Positions 10,851-23,971 are shown, numbered from the stretch's first letter. The stretch: 64,000 bases of DNA from Glebionis coronaria (GCA_025667525.1 JANFOE010000572.1:622501-686500); one strand, 5' to 3'. Numbers and translations are program-made. Notes: generated by a model from the sequence alone, not told the origin.

Positions 10851-11046
10851 CTCCTCTCGTTAAGATCAACAGTTTTTTGTGAGAACTTGGATTTTGGGAT
10901 CCGTTCCCCGTGAACGTTTATTTTTCATAAAAACTTTCAAAAACACAAAAAAATATAAAATTTTCAAAAATCATAAAAATTCAAAAAACGTAAAAACCAA
11001 AAATATTTTTGCTTTGTTTTTGCCTTGTTAGTTCTTTTGCAGGTGT
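10851..11046 (+). other. Element B leader with splice-acceptor-like site before gag
   Basis: The leader is A-rich, then T-rich, ending CTTTTGCAG (AG at 11041-11042) four bases before the gag ATG. Element E has the same spacing. It resembles a plant 3' splice site. A possible donor GTTAAG lies just after the primer site near 10859. Confidence 0.5.
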
Positions 11047-14000
11047 ATGCGCACTCGATCAACGTCTTATCAAGAGCCCGAGCCTCTCGATAACTTAGAC
11101 ATGGCCGGTGTACAAAACAACAATAACATACCACCTCCAAACAATTATAATAACAACAACAACCCACCTTTCAACAACAATAATAACAACAACAATGAGC
11201 CTCTACCGGATAATCTCCCGATGATTGAACTTCTGCAAGCTCATGTAGATGGCAACACTGATCCAATTGTTATACCAGCGATTGCAGCCAACAACTTTGA
11301 GCTCAAATCCGGCTTTATCCAAATGGTCTCTGCTCAACCATTCTTGGGGCGTACCATTGATGATCCACATGACCACATCAAGAGATTCTTGCAACTAACC
11401 AACACGGTCAAATTCAATGGTGTTCCACAAGAGGTAATCCGTTTACAACTTTTTCCCTTTTCTTTAGAGGGACAAGCCCGACATTGGCTTGCTAAGGAAC
11501 CACCACAGAGTATTCTTTCGTGGACCGATTTGGAGACCAAGTTTATCAATTACTTTTTCCCACCCTCTCGTACTACCGCTTTGCGGAATGAAATCATAAA
11601 TTTTGAACAAAAGTACGATGAGTCTTTTAGTGAATCTTGGGATCGTTTCAAAGACCTTTTAAGAAAAGGCCCACAACATGGTTTTACCAAAGTGCATCAA
11701 ATCAATACTTTTTATAATGGTTTAAGCATGAATGACCAAGATTCACTAAACAGTGCCTCCGGAGGTAATCTTTTATCTAAGACTTCCAATGCTGCTTGGG
11801 ATATCATTGAGAATAAGTCTCGTGTGCAAACCAAGAGTGTTCGGACCAATGTCGCTAGTGCTAGCACTAGTGACAGCGACAAGCGACTTGACAAAATCAC
11901 TGTGCTTCTTGAATCGCTTGCTACCCAAACCGCCAGCAACACCAACAGCATCAACGCTAGAAACGCCAAAGACGCTCAAGTCAATGCTGTCAGCCAACCA
12001 TGTGAGATATGCGGGGGTCCTCACTCTTACACCACTTGTACTGCCACCCAAGACTATCCTTCTGAGAATGTGAATGCGGCTTATGGCACCTATCCTCAAC
12101 CTGCTTATCAAGCTAGACCTCAAGGTGACCGTAATTTGCTTAGCTACCGCTCCAACAACTACCTCTCACCACCCGGTTTTCCTCCAAACAACCCAAACCA
12201 ACAACAAAACCTCAATCGCCCTCCTCAACAACAACAACAACCTCGTACACCATACATACCACCTCACAAACAACCACAACCACCTCAAAGAAACAACCAA
12301 GTTTACCAGCAACCTGCTTATCAACCACCCGCATATAATGTTCCTCCCAACCAACCCACCGCTTTACACCAAGAAGTAGAAACCTACATGAGGACTAACG
12401 ATGTGATCGTGGGAAATCTTCAGCGGGAAGTGCTCAACTTGAAAGCAGACCTGGTCAAACAAGGGAACGATCTGAGAGCTGACATGAGAAATACTTTGGA
12501 TAGTCAGACAAATGACTTAAAAAACATGATGGCTAGTTTCTTCCAAGGTAATCAACCCTCTTCTTCGGGTACTCTTACGAGTAACACCGTTGCGAATCCA
12601 AGAGGGGAGATGAAAGCAATCACCACTCGCAGTGGAAAAGGTACCAAGGAACCCGAGCGTCCTATACCTCCACCGGTGGTTGTGACTAAGGAGAACGAGT
12701 CACCTGCTCCTATTCCTCATCCTTCTCCATCCCCAATTTCTCCACCTCTTACTTCTACCCCTCCTCCACCCAAGGATGTGAGTGATCCTATTCTCCCAAA
12801 GCCTTCTTCTTCTTCCAATATACCTTATCCATCTAGGTTGAGGAAAGAGAAGCTCAAAAGCAAGGATGATATTCAGGTTTCGAACTTTCTTAAAATGTTT
12901 AAACAACTGAATTTCAATATCTCCTTCGTTGAGGCTCTCGCTCACATGCCTAAGTACGCGAAAATGTTTAAAGATCTTCTGAGTGACAAGGAAAAGCTTC
13001 TCGATATTTCCAACACCCAACTTAATGAGAATTTCTCTGCAGTGCTCTTAAGGAAATTGCCAATCAAGCTTGGTGATCCGGGTCGTTTCTTAATCCCTTG
13101 CAATTTCCCGGGAGTAGAGAATTGCATGGCCCTAGCCGATCTAGGTGCCAGTATTAATCTAATGCCTCTAAGCGTTTGGAAGCAATTATCTCTCCCTGAG
13201 CTAGTCCCCACCAAAATGACTTTGGAATTAGCTAACCGTATGGTTACTTATCTAGTGGGGATAGCCGAAGACGTCTTTGTAGGAGTCGACAAATTCACTT
13301 TTCATGCCGATTTCGTCGTCGTCGACTACGAGATGGACCCTCGTGTTCCCTTGATCGTGGGTCGTCCATTCATGAGGACCGGTCGCACTCTCATCGATGT
13401 TGAAGCCGGTGAGCTTATCATGAGAGTGGGTGACGATAAAATCGTCTTCAACATGGGAAAGTTGTCTAAACAACCTTATTCATACGAGAGTGTTAATTGT
13501 ATTGACGTTCTGGATGAGGCTTGTGAAGAACACTTTAATGATGCTTGTAAAAATATTCCTACCTCTCTTCCCAATGTTGAAACCGTTTCTTCTATTGATT
13601 CATCACTGTCTCTATTTGGAGAAAGTGATTTGTTTTGGAACAATCTTGAAGCCACCATGGGAGATGTGAACTTAGCTAATGATGATTCTCCCACCGATGG
13701 GGATGAAGACATGCATTTCTTTGAAAACCTTCTCAACGAAGACAATCCTTCTCCTCCATCTCCCACGGTTATTGCTATCGATACTCCGATTTTGAAAACG
13801 CCTCCCATCAAAAATCCTCCGGATTTAGAACTTAAGGAGCTGCCGCCTCATCTCGAGTACGTATTCCTTGAAGAAGAGAAGAAGTCTCCCGTCATTATCG
13901 CGAAGGACCTGAAGGATGAAGAGAAAACTCGCCTCATCGCCGTGCTTAAAGATCACAAGAAGGCAATTGCTTGGAAAATTTCTGATATTCGCGGAATTGA

Positions 14001-16734
14001 TCCTCACTTCTGCACACACAAAATTCTCATGGAGGACGACTTTAAGCCCACAATTCAAAGCCAACGAAGGGTGAATCCAAAAATCCATGAAGTCATAAAA
14101 ACAGAGGTTATCAAACTTCTTGATGCGGGTATGATTTACCCTATTTCGGATTCACCATGGGTTAGTCCAGTCCATTGTGTGCCCAAGAAGGGCGGAATAA
14201 CCGTTGTTCCCAATGAACACAACGAGTTGATTTCCACTCGTCTCGTTACTGGGTGGAGAGTTTGTATAGACTACCGCAAACTCAATGATGCCACGAGAAA
14301 GGATCATTTCCCTCTACCTTTTATGGACCAAATGCTTGAACGTTTAGCGGGTAATGAATATTACTGCTTTCTTGATGGTTTCTCGGGTTATTTCCAAATA
14401 CCCATCGATCCCCAAGATCAATAGAAGACAACATTCACTTGTCCCTATGGCACATTTGCTTACAATAGAATGCCTTTTGGCTTATGCAATGCCCCCGGGA
14501 CTTTCCAAAGGTGCATGTTAGCTATCTTCCATGACATGGTTGAACAAACCATGGAAGTCTTCATGGATGATTTCTCGGTCTTCGAGGATTCTTTCTCTTC
14601 TTGCCTTGCCAATTTGGAACATATGCTTAAGCGGTGCAAAGACACTCGCCTTGTTCTGAATTAGGAAAAATGCCATTTTATGGTAAAAGAAGGCATCGTG
14701 CTAGGACACAAGATTTACAAAGCCGGTCTTGAAGTAGACCGTGCTAAAGTCGATGTTATCGCTAAGTTGCCTCCACCTTCAACCGTGAAGGGTGTGAGAG
14801 GTTTTCTGGGTCATGCGGGCTTCTACCGTCGATTCATCCAAGATTTTTCTCGAATCGCTCGCCCGATGATCCACCTCTTGGAAAAAGATACTCCTTTTAT
14901 CTTTTCCAAAGAGTGTCTTGAAGCCTTCAACTCGCTTAAGGATAAGCTAACTAAGGCACCCGTCTTGGTTACCCCTAATTGGGAGCTTCCCTTTGAGTTG
15001 ATGTGCGATGCTAGTGATTTTGCTATTGGAGCGGTTCTGGGACAAAGAGTGAACAAACACTTCCAACCGATCCATTACGCTAGCAAGACAATGACGGGGG
15101 CTCAATTGCATTACACGACAACCGAAAAAGAGCTTTTAGCTGTTGTCTATGCCTTTGAAAAATTTCGCCCCTATCTTGTCCTTTCCACCACAATCGTTTA
15201 CACCGACCATTCCGCGTTGAAGTACTTATTAACAAAGCAAGATTCCAAACCAAGACTTCTTCGCTGGGTTTTGCTTCTTCAAGAATTTAAAATCGAAATT
15301 CGCGATAAAAAAGGAGATGAAAACCTAGCCGCGGATCATCTCAGCAGACTTGAGGATCCTTACCAAGGGGATCATCCGAACAAAGAAATCAATGATTCTT
15401 TTCCCTTGGATACCTTAATGTTCATCAATTCGAATTCTGATGAAACCCCGTGGTTTGCGGACATTGCAAACTACTTAGCGGGTGGAATTCTCAAGGAAGG
15501 GCTAACATCCCAACAAAAGAAAAAGTTCTTCACCGACATTAAGACTTATTTTTGGGATGACCCTTACCTATTCAAACAATGTGCCGACTTGATTATTCGC
15601 CGATGTGTTGATGGACCGGCAACTTTAGAAATCCTTGATGCTTGCCACAAAGGACCCACCGGTGGTCACTTTGGTCCCAACTACATCGCCAAAAAAGTGT
15701 TTGACTCGGGATTTTATTGGCCCTCCATATATCGTGACGCTCACAATATGGTTAAACGATGTGATGCTTGCCAAAAACAAGGCAAGATCACACATAAAGA
15801 CGAGATGCCTCAGAATTTCATTCAAGAATGTGAAATCTTTGATGTTTGGGGTATCGACTTTATGGGGCCATTCCCTTCTTTTAAAGGAAACAAATACATC
15901 CTTGTAGCCGTTGACTACGTTTCAAAGTGGGTTGAAGCCAAAGCTTTACCCACTAATGACGCAAGGGTGGTTTGTAACTTTTTGAAATCTCTATTCGCTA
16001 GATTCGGTGTGCCTCGTGCCATTATTAGTGATCGTGGGACTCATTTTTGCAATGACCAATTTGCTAGAGTCATGGCTAAATACGGTGTAAATCATCGTCT
16101 TTCCACAGCCTACCACCCACAAACTAATGGCCAGGCTGAAATATCCAACCGAGGACTAATGCGAATTCTTGAAAGGACCGTGGGAGAGCATCGTGCCTCA
16201 TGGGCTGATAAACTTGATGATGCTTTGTGGGCTTTTCGTACTGCATACAAGACTCCGATTGGTTGTACACCATATCGTCTCTTGTACGGGAAAGCATGCC
16301 ACCTCCCAATTGAGTTGGAGCACAAGGCTTACTGGGCCTTGAAGTGGGCTAATTTTGATATCAACAAAGCCGGTGACCTACGCAAGATCCAACTCAATGA
16401 GCTCAATGAACTCCGTAATGAGGCTTATGAAAATTCTTTGATCTATAAGGAAAAGACTAAGCTCATTCATGACTCCAAGATTAAGAACCGAGAGTTCCAA
16501 GTTGGAGACAAAGTTTTACTCTTTAACTCTCGGTTGAAAATCTTTTCGGGCAAGCTGAAATCTCGTTGGTCCGACCCATTCACCATTGCCTAAATTTTTC
16601 CATATGGTACTCTCGAGCTCGCTCAACCTAATGGACCTAATTTCAAGGTGAATGGCCAACGAGTTAAGTTGTACTTTGGTGAGGACATCTCTCAGGAGAT
16701 GATTCCATCCCTCACCACGTTCCCCATGAACTAA
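11047..16734 (+). pseudogene. Element B gag-pol polyprotein, nearly intact, three nonsense codons
   Basis: One frame of 1896 codons encodes Gag, aspartic protease, reverse transcriptase, RNase H and integrase, the enzymes that copy the element RNA to DNA and insert it. Gag has an Asn-rich N-terminus, FFPPSR near residue 170 and zinc-knuckle variant CEICGGPHSYTTC at residue 319. Protease has DLGAS with Asp at residue 698. RT has [10 protein letters not shown] and FMDD (14560-14571). RNase H has [11 protein letters not shown] and [10 protein letters not shown]. Integrase has the HHCC region (about 15640-15780) and catalytic Asp 15856, Asp 16030 and Glu 16138 (35 residues between the last two). 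In-frame stops are at 14422 (TAG), 14662 (TAG in place of a conserved Trp) and 16591 (TAA). No frameshift was seen. The start MRTRS matches element E. RT motifs fit the Athila clade. Confidence 0.93.
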
Positions 16735-16742
16735 TTTTGGGT

Positions 16743-16800
16743 CGAGTCAGGCTCGTGACTCGGTTATCAAAAACAAGCGCTCCTCGGGAGGCAGCCCGAG
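16743..16800 (+). other. Paired hairpins directly after the gag-pol stop of element B
   Basis: The first stem is 7 bp and starts 8 bases after the stop codon. The second is CTCGGG/CCCGAG around an AGGCAG loop. Element E has the first stem as CGAGTC/GACTCG and the second as TGGG/CCCA, with one C-G to T-A pair change. Element A has the first stem (25666-25685). Confidence 0.65.
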
Positions 16801-17077
16801 TATCTATCCTTTTCTGTTTCTACCCCCTAAGTGTAGGGGGACTTCTATCGGTGTTTGTATTTCTGTGGTGATGTGATTACAGGGATGAATGCACTCTTGG
16901 AACCTTTGAAGAACCGTGCTCCCGTGTTATCCGAAATCCGGTTCAATCTCTCAACTATCGTGATTCAATTTTCCTCATACTCCATTTGAAATTGATCACT
17001 TTAGTCGTCTCTTCCTTAACTTGAGTTAACCAACGTGCACAATGTCATAAGTGTAGGGGAGACTTTTCCCACATGCT

Positions 17078-17116
17078 TAAACATTGAGGACAATGTTTAT
17101 CTTAAGTGTAGGGGGG
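17078..17116 (+). other. AGGA-loop hairpin followed by internal purine tract (element B)
   Basis: AAACATTG-AGGA-CAATGTTT is a perfect 8-bp stem, 9 bp with the outer T-A pair. AGTGTAGGGGGG (17105-17116) follows and copies the element's terminal purine tract. Confidence 0.7.
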
Positions 17117-18659
17117 ACTTCTATCGAAGTTTTAAGTGGACTTTTCCATGAAAATGCCTTCATTTAACCGGAAAATCTTATTTTTCAACATTTTTCAAAA
17201 TTTTTAATTAACTTTGGCCATTTAGTCGTAATTTTTAAATTTTTATCGTTACTTTCATATGTATATATCCCGCAATAAAGTCAAAAATATTAATAAAGTG
17301 GTGTAGCTAGTTTAGAAGTCTTTGACATATTAGGCCCGTTGCGTTTATTTTGACTCAACCCGAATAGACTTATCCAAGTTTATTCTAGCTAGTATCCTTA
17401 ACAATGTAGACCTTAATTGGTTTATTAGGCTAAGTATCCACGAGTCTCATTACTTGAGATTTTAAATTGTGGAAAATGAGAAATGATAGAGTCAATTATA
17501 AGTCGGTATTCTTGCATAAGCTCACTTGGTGTAATTATTTGCCTATTCTCCCATCACTTGCTAATAATTTATCTGCAATAAGTAAGGTCGTACGATTTGA
17601 AAAGTTACTTAGCTTCTAGCCCAAGATCGTTTAAAAGTTGCTCGGTAATGATAAGAGTTCATAGCCAAGGCATAACTTATGAAGCGGGGCGCGAAGATTG
17701 GCGAGTCCGAAAAGGCCCTAACAAGGCATGAGGATTCCAGTTTATTGCTAAAGATCCAAAGTGATGTGAAAAGCATTATTCCCAAAGTCAATATAAAGGA
17801 TCAAGACTCACGACGAAAAGCAATCAACTCCCATAAAGATGATGGATAAGTCTATCCGAAAAGACCCTAACAAGGTATGAGGATAAATAGATCCAAGTCC
17901 GAAAAGGAGGCGGATCGTTGTATCTCAAAATCCCAATAGAGATTGAAGAAATAATCATGAAGTCGTGGTCAACAAAGTTGGAGTACCCCTCAAAAGTCTC
18001 CAAGTGAAGAAACTCTATTAACGATGAGAAGACCATTATCTCAAGCACGTCTCTCAAGATATGAAGTATGAAGTACATGCCAAATATCGGCCCGAGAAAG
18101 GTCTCAAATCGTGAACCGAGTTATGCCAAGATATGAACTTTTTGATATCCCGAGAAGCAGTTTTAAGAGATTTTGTCCTTTAGCTAACTATTGATCAAAT
18201 CGTCCTACTTTGCTTTCAGCCTAAATAAACTATCGAAATAAGTCCAAAAATGCATCTTCATGATCATTCTAAGACAAAAATAAAATATAAGAGATACACC
18301 TAGGAATAAGGGAGTTTAAGCATTTAATTAAGCCATGTGTGTAAGTGTTTGATTTGCTAACTTATAATAACAATGATCTCGTTTTTAAGCTTAGTTTGGG
18401 GAACGTGAAACTTGAGGATGATAAATCTTCGTAGCACCGAAGCCCTAATGTAAGTCCTTGATTTCTTTGCAAGTTATTTCCATGTAGCTATTTTCAAGTG
18501 AAAATGGTTTTCTATCCTTTTGTTTCCTTTAAAATTTAAATTCTTTTAGTACTTTAATTTTTGTTTAGTAGTATTTTAATAAGGCCAAGGTTGATTGATT
18601 ACGAGAAAAGTGTAAATTTGCTTTATCACTAAGCATTGCATGAGGGCATGGCAATGGTT

Positions 18660-18674
18660 AAGTGTAGGGGATTT
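18660..18674 (+). other. Polypurine tract of element B
   Basis: TAAGTGTAGGGGATT lies directly before the TG of the 3' LTR. This is the expected primer site for second-strand synthesis. Confidence 0.75.
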
Positions 18675-20213
18675 GATAGGTGTGTAAACACCCATCCTTT
18701 TACCACTTATTTCTTACTAAAACAAGACCAAAACAAGTATTTGATATCATTTGTTTGGAATTATGCGTGGTTTTTGTGTTTATTGTGTTTTCAGAGCCAA
18801 ACGGATGAATATTGAAGAAAACATGGGATTGCACGGGTTTTATGGAAGAAAAAGACTCAAGTCGAAGTCTGTTGTCCAAGAGATGCAAAAGATTTGAAGT
18901 CACTGGGCCTATTTGAAGATTTATCGAAGAAAAGGACCAAAGACGGAAGATTTACATAAGTCGAAGAAACTCAAGTCTATTAAACGAAGAAATTAAAAGA
19001 CGAGTTAAATTTAATCGACGACAAATCCCGAATCAGAATCGAAAACGTCAACTTTTCTGAAAAGACGAAAAGACAAGAAGAACGGGAGAAATCCCACTCA
19101 CCAACCAAAGGGAACACCTATATAAAGGGTTCCCCTCACACTTTTCATTCAGTTATTAGTTTTTTTTCATCCTCCTTCTTTTTCTCCCTTTCTGTTCGTA
19201 GACATCACCAACACCACTAGGGTGTTTGATGATTTTGATTCTTGTTTTTCAATCTTGTAATTTAATCTTTATCTTTTGTTTGTTAAAACCTTAATCATTC
19301 AATATATCAATCTTTCCATTTCATCTTGTTCATCATCATCTTTTATTTCAAGTTCTTAAGTTCTTTTCTGGTTGAGTTTTGATTTTAAAAAGTTGTTGAA
19401 TTTGTGTTTTTACTGTTGGGATTTGTTGCTTATGGTTATTAAATGATTATTGGTTAATTTGGTAAAACCTTTTTGCTTATTTAGCTTGATTTTGGATTAA
19501 ATAGTATCTCCCTGTTTTTCTGGAAAGTTACTGTTCTTGAGTATTCCCAGGTTCCGGATGAACACAAACTTCCGAATGAACACAAAGTTCCGGATGAACA
19601 AATAGTTTCGGATGAATGTTATTCTTAAAAGTTCCGAATAAATTCCCTTTCAAAAAGTTCCGAATCAATTTTTAAAAGTTCCGAATGAATGCTCTTTCCA
19701 AATCTTCCGAATAAACTTCCGAGTCAAAAGTTCCGAGTGAACTTCCGGATAAACTTCCGGGTGAAAGTTCCGGACCAACTTCCGGATCAATCTTCCGAAT
19801 CAACTTCCGAGTGAAAGTTCCGAGTGAACTTCCGAACCAACTTCCGAATCAACTTCCGAAGAAAGTTCCGGATAAACTTCCGAGTGAAGGTTTCGAACGA
19901 AGTTCTGGATCAACAACTTCCGAATCAAGGTGACTTCCGAGTCAATTTTCTTTGAGTATTTTTAAGTGTTACTGTTTTTTACTGTTTCTTCATTTTTATT
20001 TTATATTATATTTTAATTCAAGTTTTTATTAATTATTATTAATTTAATTGCTTTTAAATTTAAGTTTGCATTTTCGTGCATTTAAACCTTTAGTGGAATA
20101 GAAAACCACTCCCCTTTTTAGTAACCAAGAACAATCATTCCACTTAGAACCGAGATCAATTCGAGAGGATATCGAGACTTAACCCTGAACCCGTTGCAAA
20201 ATCCCTTGTATCA
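18675..20213 (+). repeat. 3' LTR of element B (1539 bp)
   Basis: This is a near-identical copy of 9296-10833 with about 20 differences by eye, ending TATCA followed by the TAAGC duplication. The TTCCG array is at 19550-19943. Confidence 0.95.
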
Positions 20214-23200
20214 TAAGCTAAAAAGTATTTTTCAAAATTTTAAAACCACTAAAAACTATTTTTAAACAATTAAAAACTATTAAAATCTATAAAAACTTAA
20301 AATAATTCTAGAAAATAATTAAAAGACCCTAAAAATATTTGGAAAGTTGCAAAATTCCTAATTAAGTGTCTAGAACCTAGGAAAAATGTAAAACTTAGAA
20401 AATCAGACTTTTAATTTTTAATAATAAAATAATATTAAAATATTAATAAAAATCCAAAAACCTAAAAAATTCTAAAAAGTTGCAAACTGGCTTAATTTAA
20501 CCTAAATAACTCAGAAATGAACTTGAAATTACCTAAATACCCTTAGTACGCCTAGAAAATGGGCTAAACCCAAAACAGTCACTTAAATGGGCCAAATTTG
20601 GCCCAATAAGAAAAAGTTTGTAAAAACTGGCCCAAAAAGCACTACTTGACTCAAAATTTGATTTTAAACAAATTTTTTTAAAGGCCCAAAAGCTGAAAGT
20701 GTGAAATAAGCTAGCTTATACAAAACAACTTATTCTTAATGGGCTTTTTGGCCCATTAAGCTATAAGCTAATGCCATAAGCTCAAATTATACACACAAGC
20801 TTCTTTTGTCCTAAATAAGACTTCTGTAAAAAGAAATTTGAAATAAGCCCAAGCCTGAAAATGCAATAAGCAATCTACAGAAAACGAAAAAATAGTCGTT
20901 TTTGAGTTCTAGGCCACCCCAAGAGCTGATTCAAGTTTCTAAAGCTTTTAAATGACTTAATTAAGCTAAATCAACAAAAAGTTTTCAAATAAGCTGGCTC
21001 AATTAGCTGGAAAAAGCAAATAAGCACTTATAAAAAAGTCAAATAAGTTGGTTTTCTAGCAAAAAGTCAAAGTCAAAGTCCAATAAGCTCCAGTCTAATC
21101 AAATGGGTCAAATAATGAAGGTCTATCACAAAAAATAAGTTGTTACAGGTCTGGATAAGCTAAAATAGCTTATTGATAAGCTGAGTACAAATTAACACTA
21201 GCAGGGGCTAGTTTTGGGTATTGAGCAGTGGAAACTTTTTCCACTGCTTGACTTGTAGACTTTTTTGTCTTTAGTGACTTTTTGGGAGATTCAAGTTTCA
21301 ACAAGGCACCCAAATGATCATTGGATCATAAGAAGTCAATACAAACAAAGAAATCAACAATCCAACAAGCCAATTTGTACAGTTAATTCAATTAAGCACT
21401 AGATCTGTCACAGACTTAGAACAATAAGCAGTTGAGGTTCAATAAGCACTTAGAGCAATATTCAGCCAACCAAACTTAACCAAATGCATACACAAGCTAT
21501 ATTAAACTCAAATAAGCAAGTCTAAACATGTTTCATGCAGTTATTCAAAGTTTTTAAGCAAGATTCAAGCACTTAAAGTTATTGATGAACACAAGAACAT
21601 GCAGATTTCACTTTTGCTGATGCAATTGACCAACAAGCCAGATTCAAACACTCATATCTATCAAGTATGTTATATAAATGATGTTTTAACAACTTTTAAC
21701 CCTAAGCATGCACAAATACTAGATTTCACCAAAATCGTAGGTCAAAAACAGTCAAATTCAACAAGTTATAGCGCAATCTTTGATTTCAAGGTTCAAACCC
21801 AAAAACTTGCAGCAAACAACTCTCAACCAAGTGTATAGCAGATAACAAGCATAAATTCCAACTTCTAACAACACAATAAACACTTATGATCTTAAACAGG
21901 TAATCTCAAACACCCCTTTAACTTTTCCAAACCAAGTTTTTCAAATCAAAAGTGAGATTTAAGACCACCCAAGCCCAAGTTAACACAATAACAGATGTAT
22001 ATAGCAGATTCAAGCAAGATTAAGCCACAAAATACACAAGAACATAAGTCACACACAAATAACACAAAAAATCAAGATTTAAGCAGAATTTGGGATTAAG
22101 TATGCAAACCTCATGGATGTACATCCACACCGACGAATGTTAGAGCTTATGTGCTAGCAAGAACAAGCACAAGCTTCCAACAACAACCCTGCTAAGATTC
22201 AACAAGGTTAGAAGCACAATTATCAAACAGAAATATGAAAACTTCTTGATTAATGCAACTCTTGTCCTCCACACTTGATTATCCCCAAGTTATAAGCTTC
22301 ACCACACCTTGATAACACAATATCAGGATGCTATGATCAGCCCTATAGCCCAAGAATTCCAAGATAGACCAAGAACTTAGCAAAATATCAAGAAAATGTG
22401 GAAAATGTGCAAACTTTTTCACACTCCTCTTTGGAAAACAGGTTTTTGATTCAAGAATAATGAACAAAGAACAATAATAAACAGATTATAACAATGGCAC
22501 TTGAGCTTTCTTCACAAAATTAATACACATTTCATTAAGACTGAAAATGAGCTTTACAAATTTGTGAACAAGGAAAATTCAAGAGCAAGCTAAAATGTAG
22601 AAAGCTAAGGCCTTTATATAGGCATACAATGGACTAGTGAATGCATAAAAACGTAACCCTAAGCTTGATGAAGTCCCCAAATTGCCCTTTGTAGATTTTT
22701 GAACTCTTGTGAATCATGTGACTGTATTTTGTTGTGTAGCATGAGTTGGCAAATGAAAAAGTGATCAAAGGGTGTGAAAAGAGCTTAGGATGTAAGCTGA
22801 ATTGTGAGCTGTTGGATGACTGTCCATCTCTTGTCTTCTTCCTCTTAGACGCAGCAGGGGAGGTCGCATGTAGCATGTGGGGTGATGTGTTGACCAATAT
22901 TAAGGTTGGGATTTGATTAGGACATCCTTAATCACTAATCTGGAAGAGGTGGTGGTTTAATTTTTGCTAAAAAAAATCCCCAATTTGGATTATGAACATC
23001 AAGAACAAGTTTTTGATCTGTTTAAGGAGTGACTAACATTTAAATAAATGTTTAAGGCGCCAAGGATTTGTTAATTATTTAATCAGGGGTGAGTGGAGTG
23101 TGACATGGATGAATGAGGTGTTCTGATTGGTGGAGAGTGGTAGTGGGACACGTGTTGGATGCTCGTAGGTCTAGGTAAGTATCTTGTCTGGCTAGCTTTA

Positions 23201-23971
23201 ACCCCCTTTCTTTCTTTTTCTTGTCAACTCAATTTAAAAACCCATCAACGCCTAAAGCATTCACAAAAACTTTTCCTTTTTCACACTTTTGCCCCAAAAA
23301 GTTTTGTAAAATGATTTTAGGGGTATTTCTTGCCAATTTGTGATTTTTGAAGGTCTGATTTGGTATTTTCTTCAAGGATAATGGTCTAAACTTGTATGAT
23401 TGACATTTTGGAGGACTGAAATTTCCAATTCATGTTTGATGAGGGACCATTTTTGCCAAATCTTCAAAGTCAAGGGTCCTTTTGGTAATTTTGGGATTTT
23501 CAAAGGACCAAACTTGTAATTCTTGTAACTTGGAGTCCTTCTTGATGTGTTTGACTTTGAGGAGGATAAATATTGACATTTTAGTTTTGTTGAGGGACTA
23601 AAATTGCTAATTCTTCAAAGTGGAGGGCCCTTTTTGCAATATTGACAAACTTTAAGGACCAAACTTGTAATTATGAGGATACAAGGGTATAAAGTGTCAA
23701 TTCTTCTATATTGGAGGAACCTTCTTCATAATTCTTCAAATCTTCAAGGGTTTTCTTGGAAAAATTCTTCATTAGGGCTTGGTTCATTGTGCGGCTTCGT
23801 TTCTCGTGTTCGTTTTTGTATGATTCTTGTGATCTTTTGTCATTTTCTCAATATCCGTTCCTAAAATACATAAGCAACAAACACAAGCATATATAGGGGT
23901 ATTTTGATGATATTTAATGCATTTTAAGCCATTTTTGGACGATGAGACTATGTATAAAAGCAGTCTCATCA
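20214..23971 (-). repeat. 3' LTR of element A, main segment
   Basis: This continues the LTR interrupted at 9295 and matches 32633-36393; the total, with 8818-9295, is about 4231 bp. From left to right it holds an AT-rich end, a TGGGCC-rich cluster (about 20540-20770), an AATAAGC-rich stretch to about 21500, a TATA box (minus, near 22610-22620), the GGGACCAAACTTGTAAT array (23345-23755) and an inverted repeat GATGAGACT/AGTCTCATC (23941-23970). ORFs such as 21599-21838 are antisense and occur in both LTRs only because the LTRs are copies. Confidence 0.92.

Larger units (their letters stand above)
16735..18659 (+). other. Element B post-pol non-coding region
   Basis: No supported ORF. It contains a hairpin CGAGTCA-GGCTCG-TGACTCG (16743-16762), a second CTCGGG-AGGCAG-CCCGAG (16783-16800), three AAGTGTAGGGG(G) tracts (about 16827, 17049, 17103), the AGGA-loop hairpin (17078-17099), and direct repeats of about 30 bases around TCCGAAAAG-CCCTAACAAGG (17704-17733 and 17855-17884). 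Most of this is shared with element E (57711-59698). There is no envelope-like gene. Confidence 0.8.
9296..20213 (+). mobile_element. Element B: complete Athila-type Ty3/gypsy retrotransposon
   Basis: It is 10,918 bp, with TSD TAAGC at 9291-9295 and 20214-20218. The uninterrupted site with a single TAAGC survives in A's other LTR near 32627-32637, which confirms the insertion. LTRs (9296-10833, 18675-20213) begin TGATA and end TATCA. Primer site, one long gag-pol frame, a 1.9-kb non-coding post-pol region and a purine tract follow in order. About 20 differences over 1539 bp between the LTRs, counted by eye, suggest a fairly recent insertion. No envelope-like ORF is present. Confidence 0.96.

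Noticed and set aside
16735..18659. Possible envelope-like gene downstream of pol in element B
   Set aside because: No ORF above 85 codons and none with a membrane segment; the region is conserved as non-coding motifs.
21599..21838. Plus-strand ORF of 79 codons, also at 34020-34259
   Set aside because: Both lie antisense in the two LTR copies of element A, so their similarity only reflects LTR duplication; no recognisable domain.
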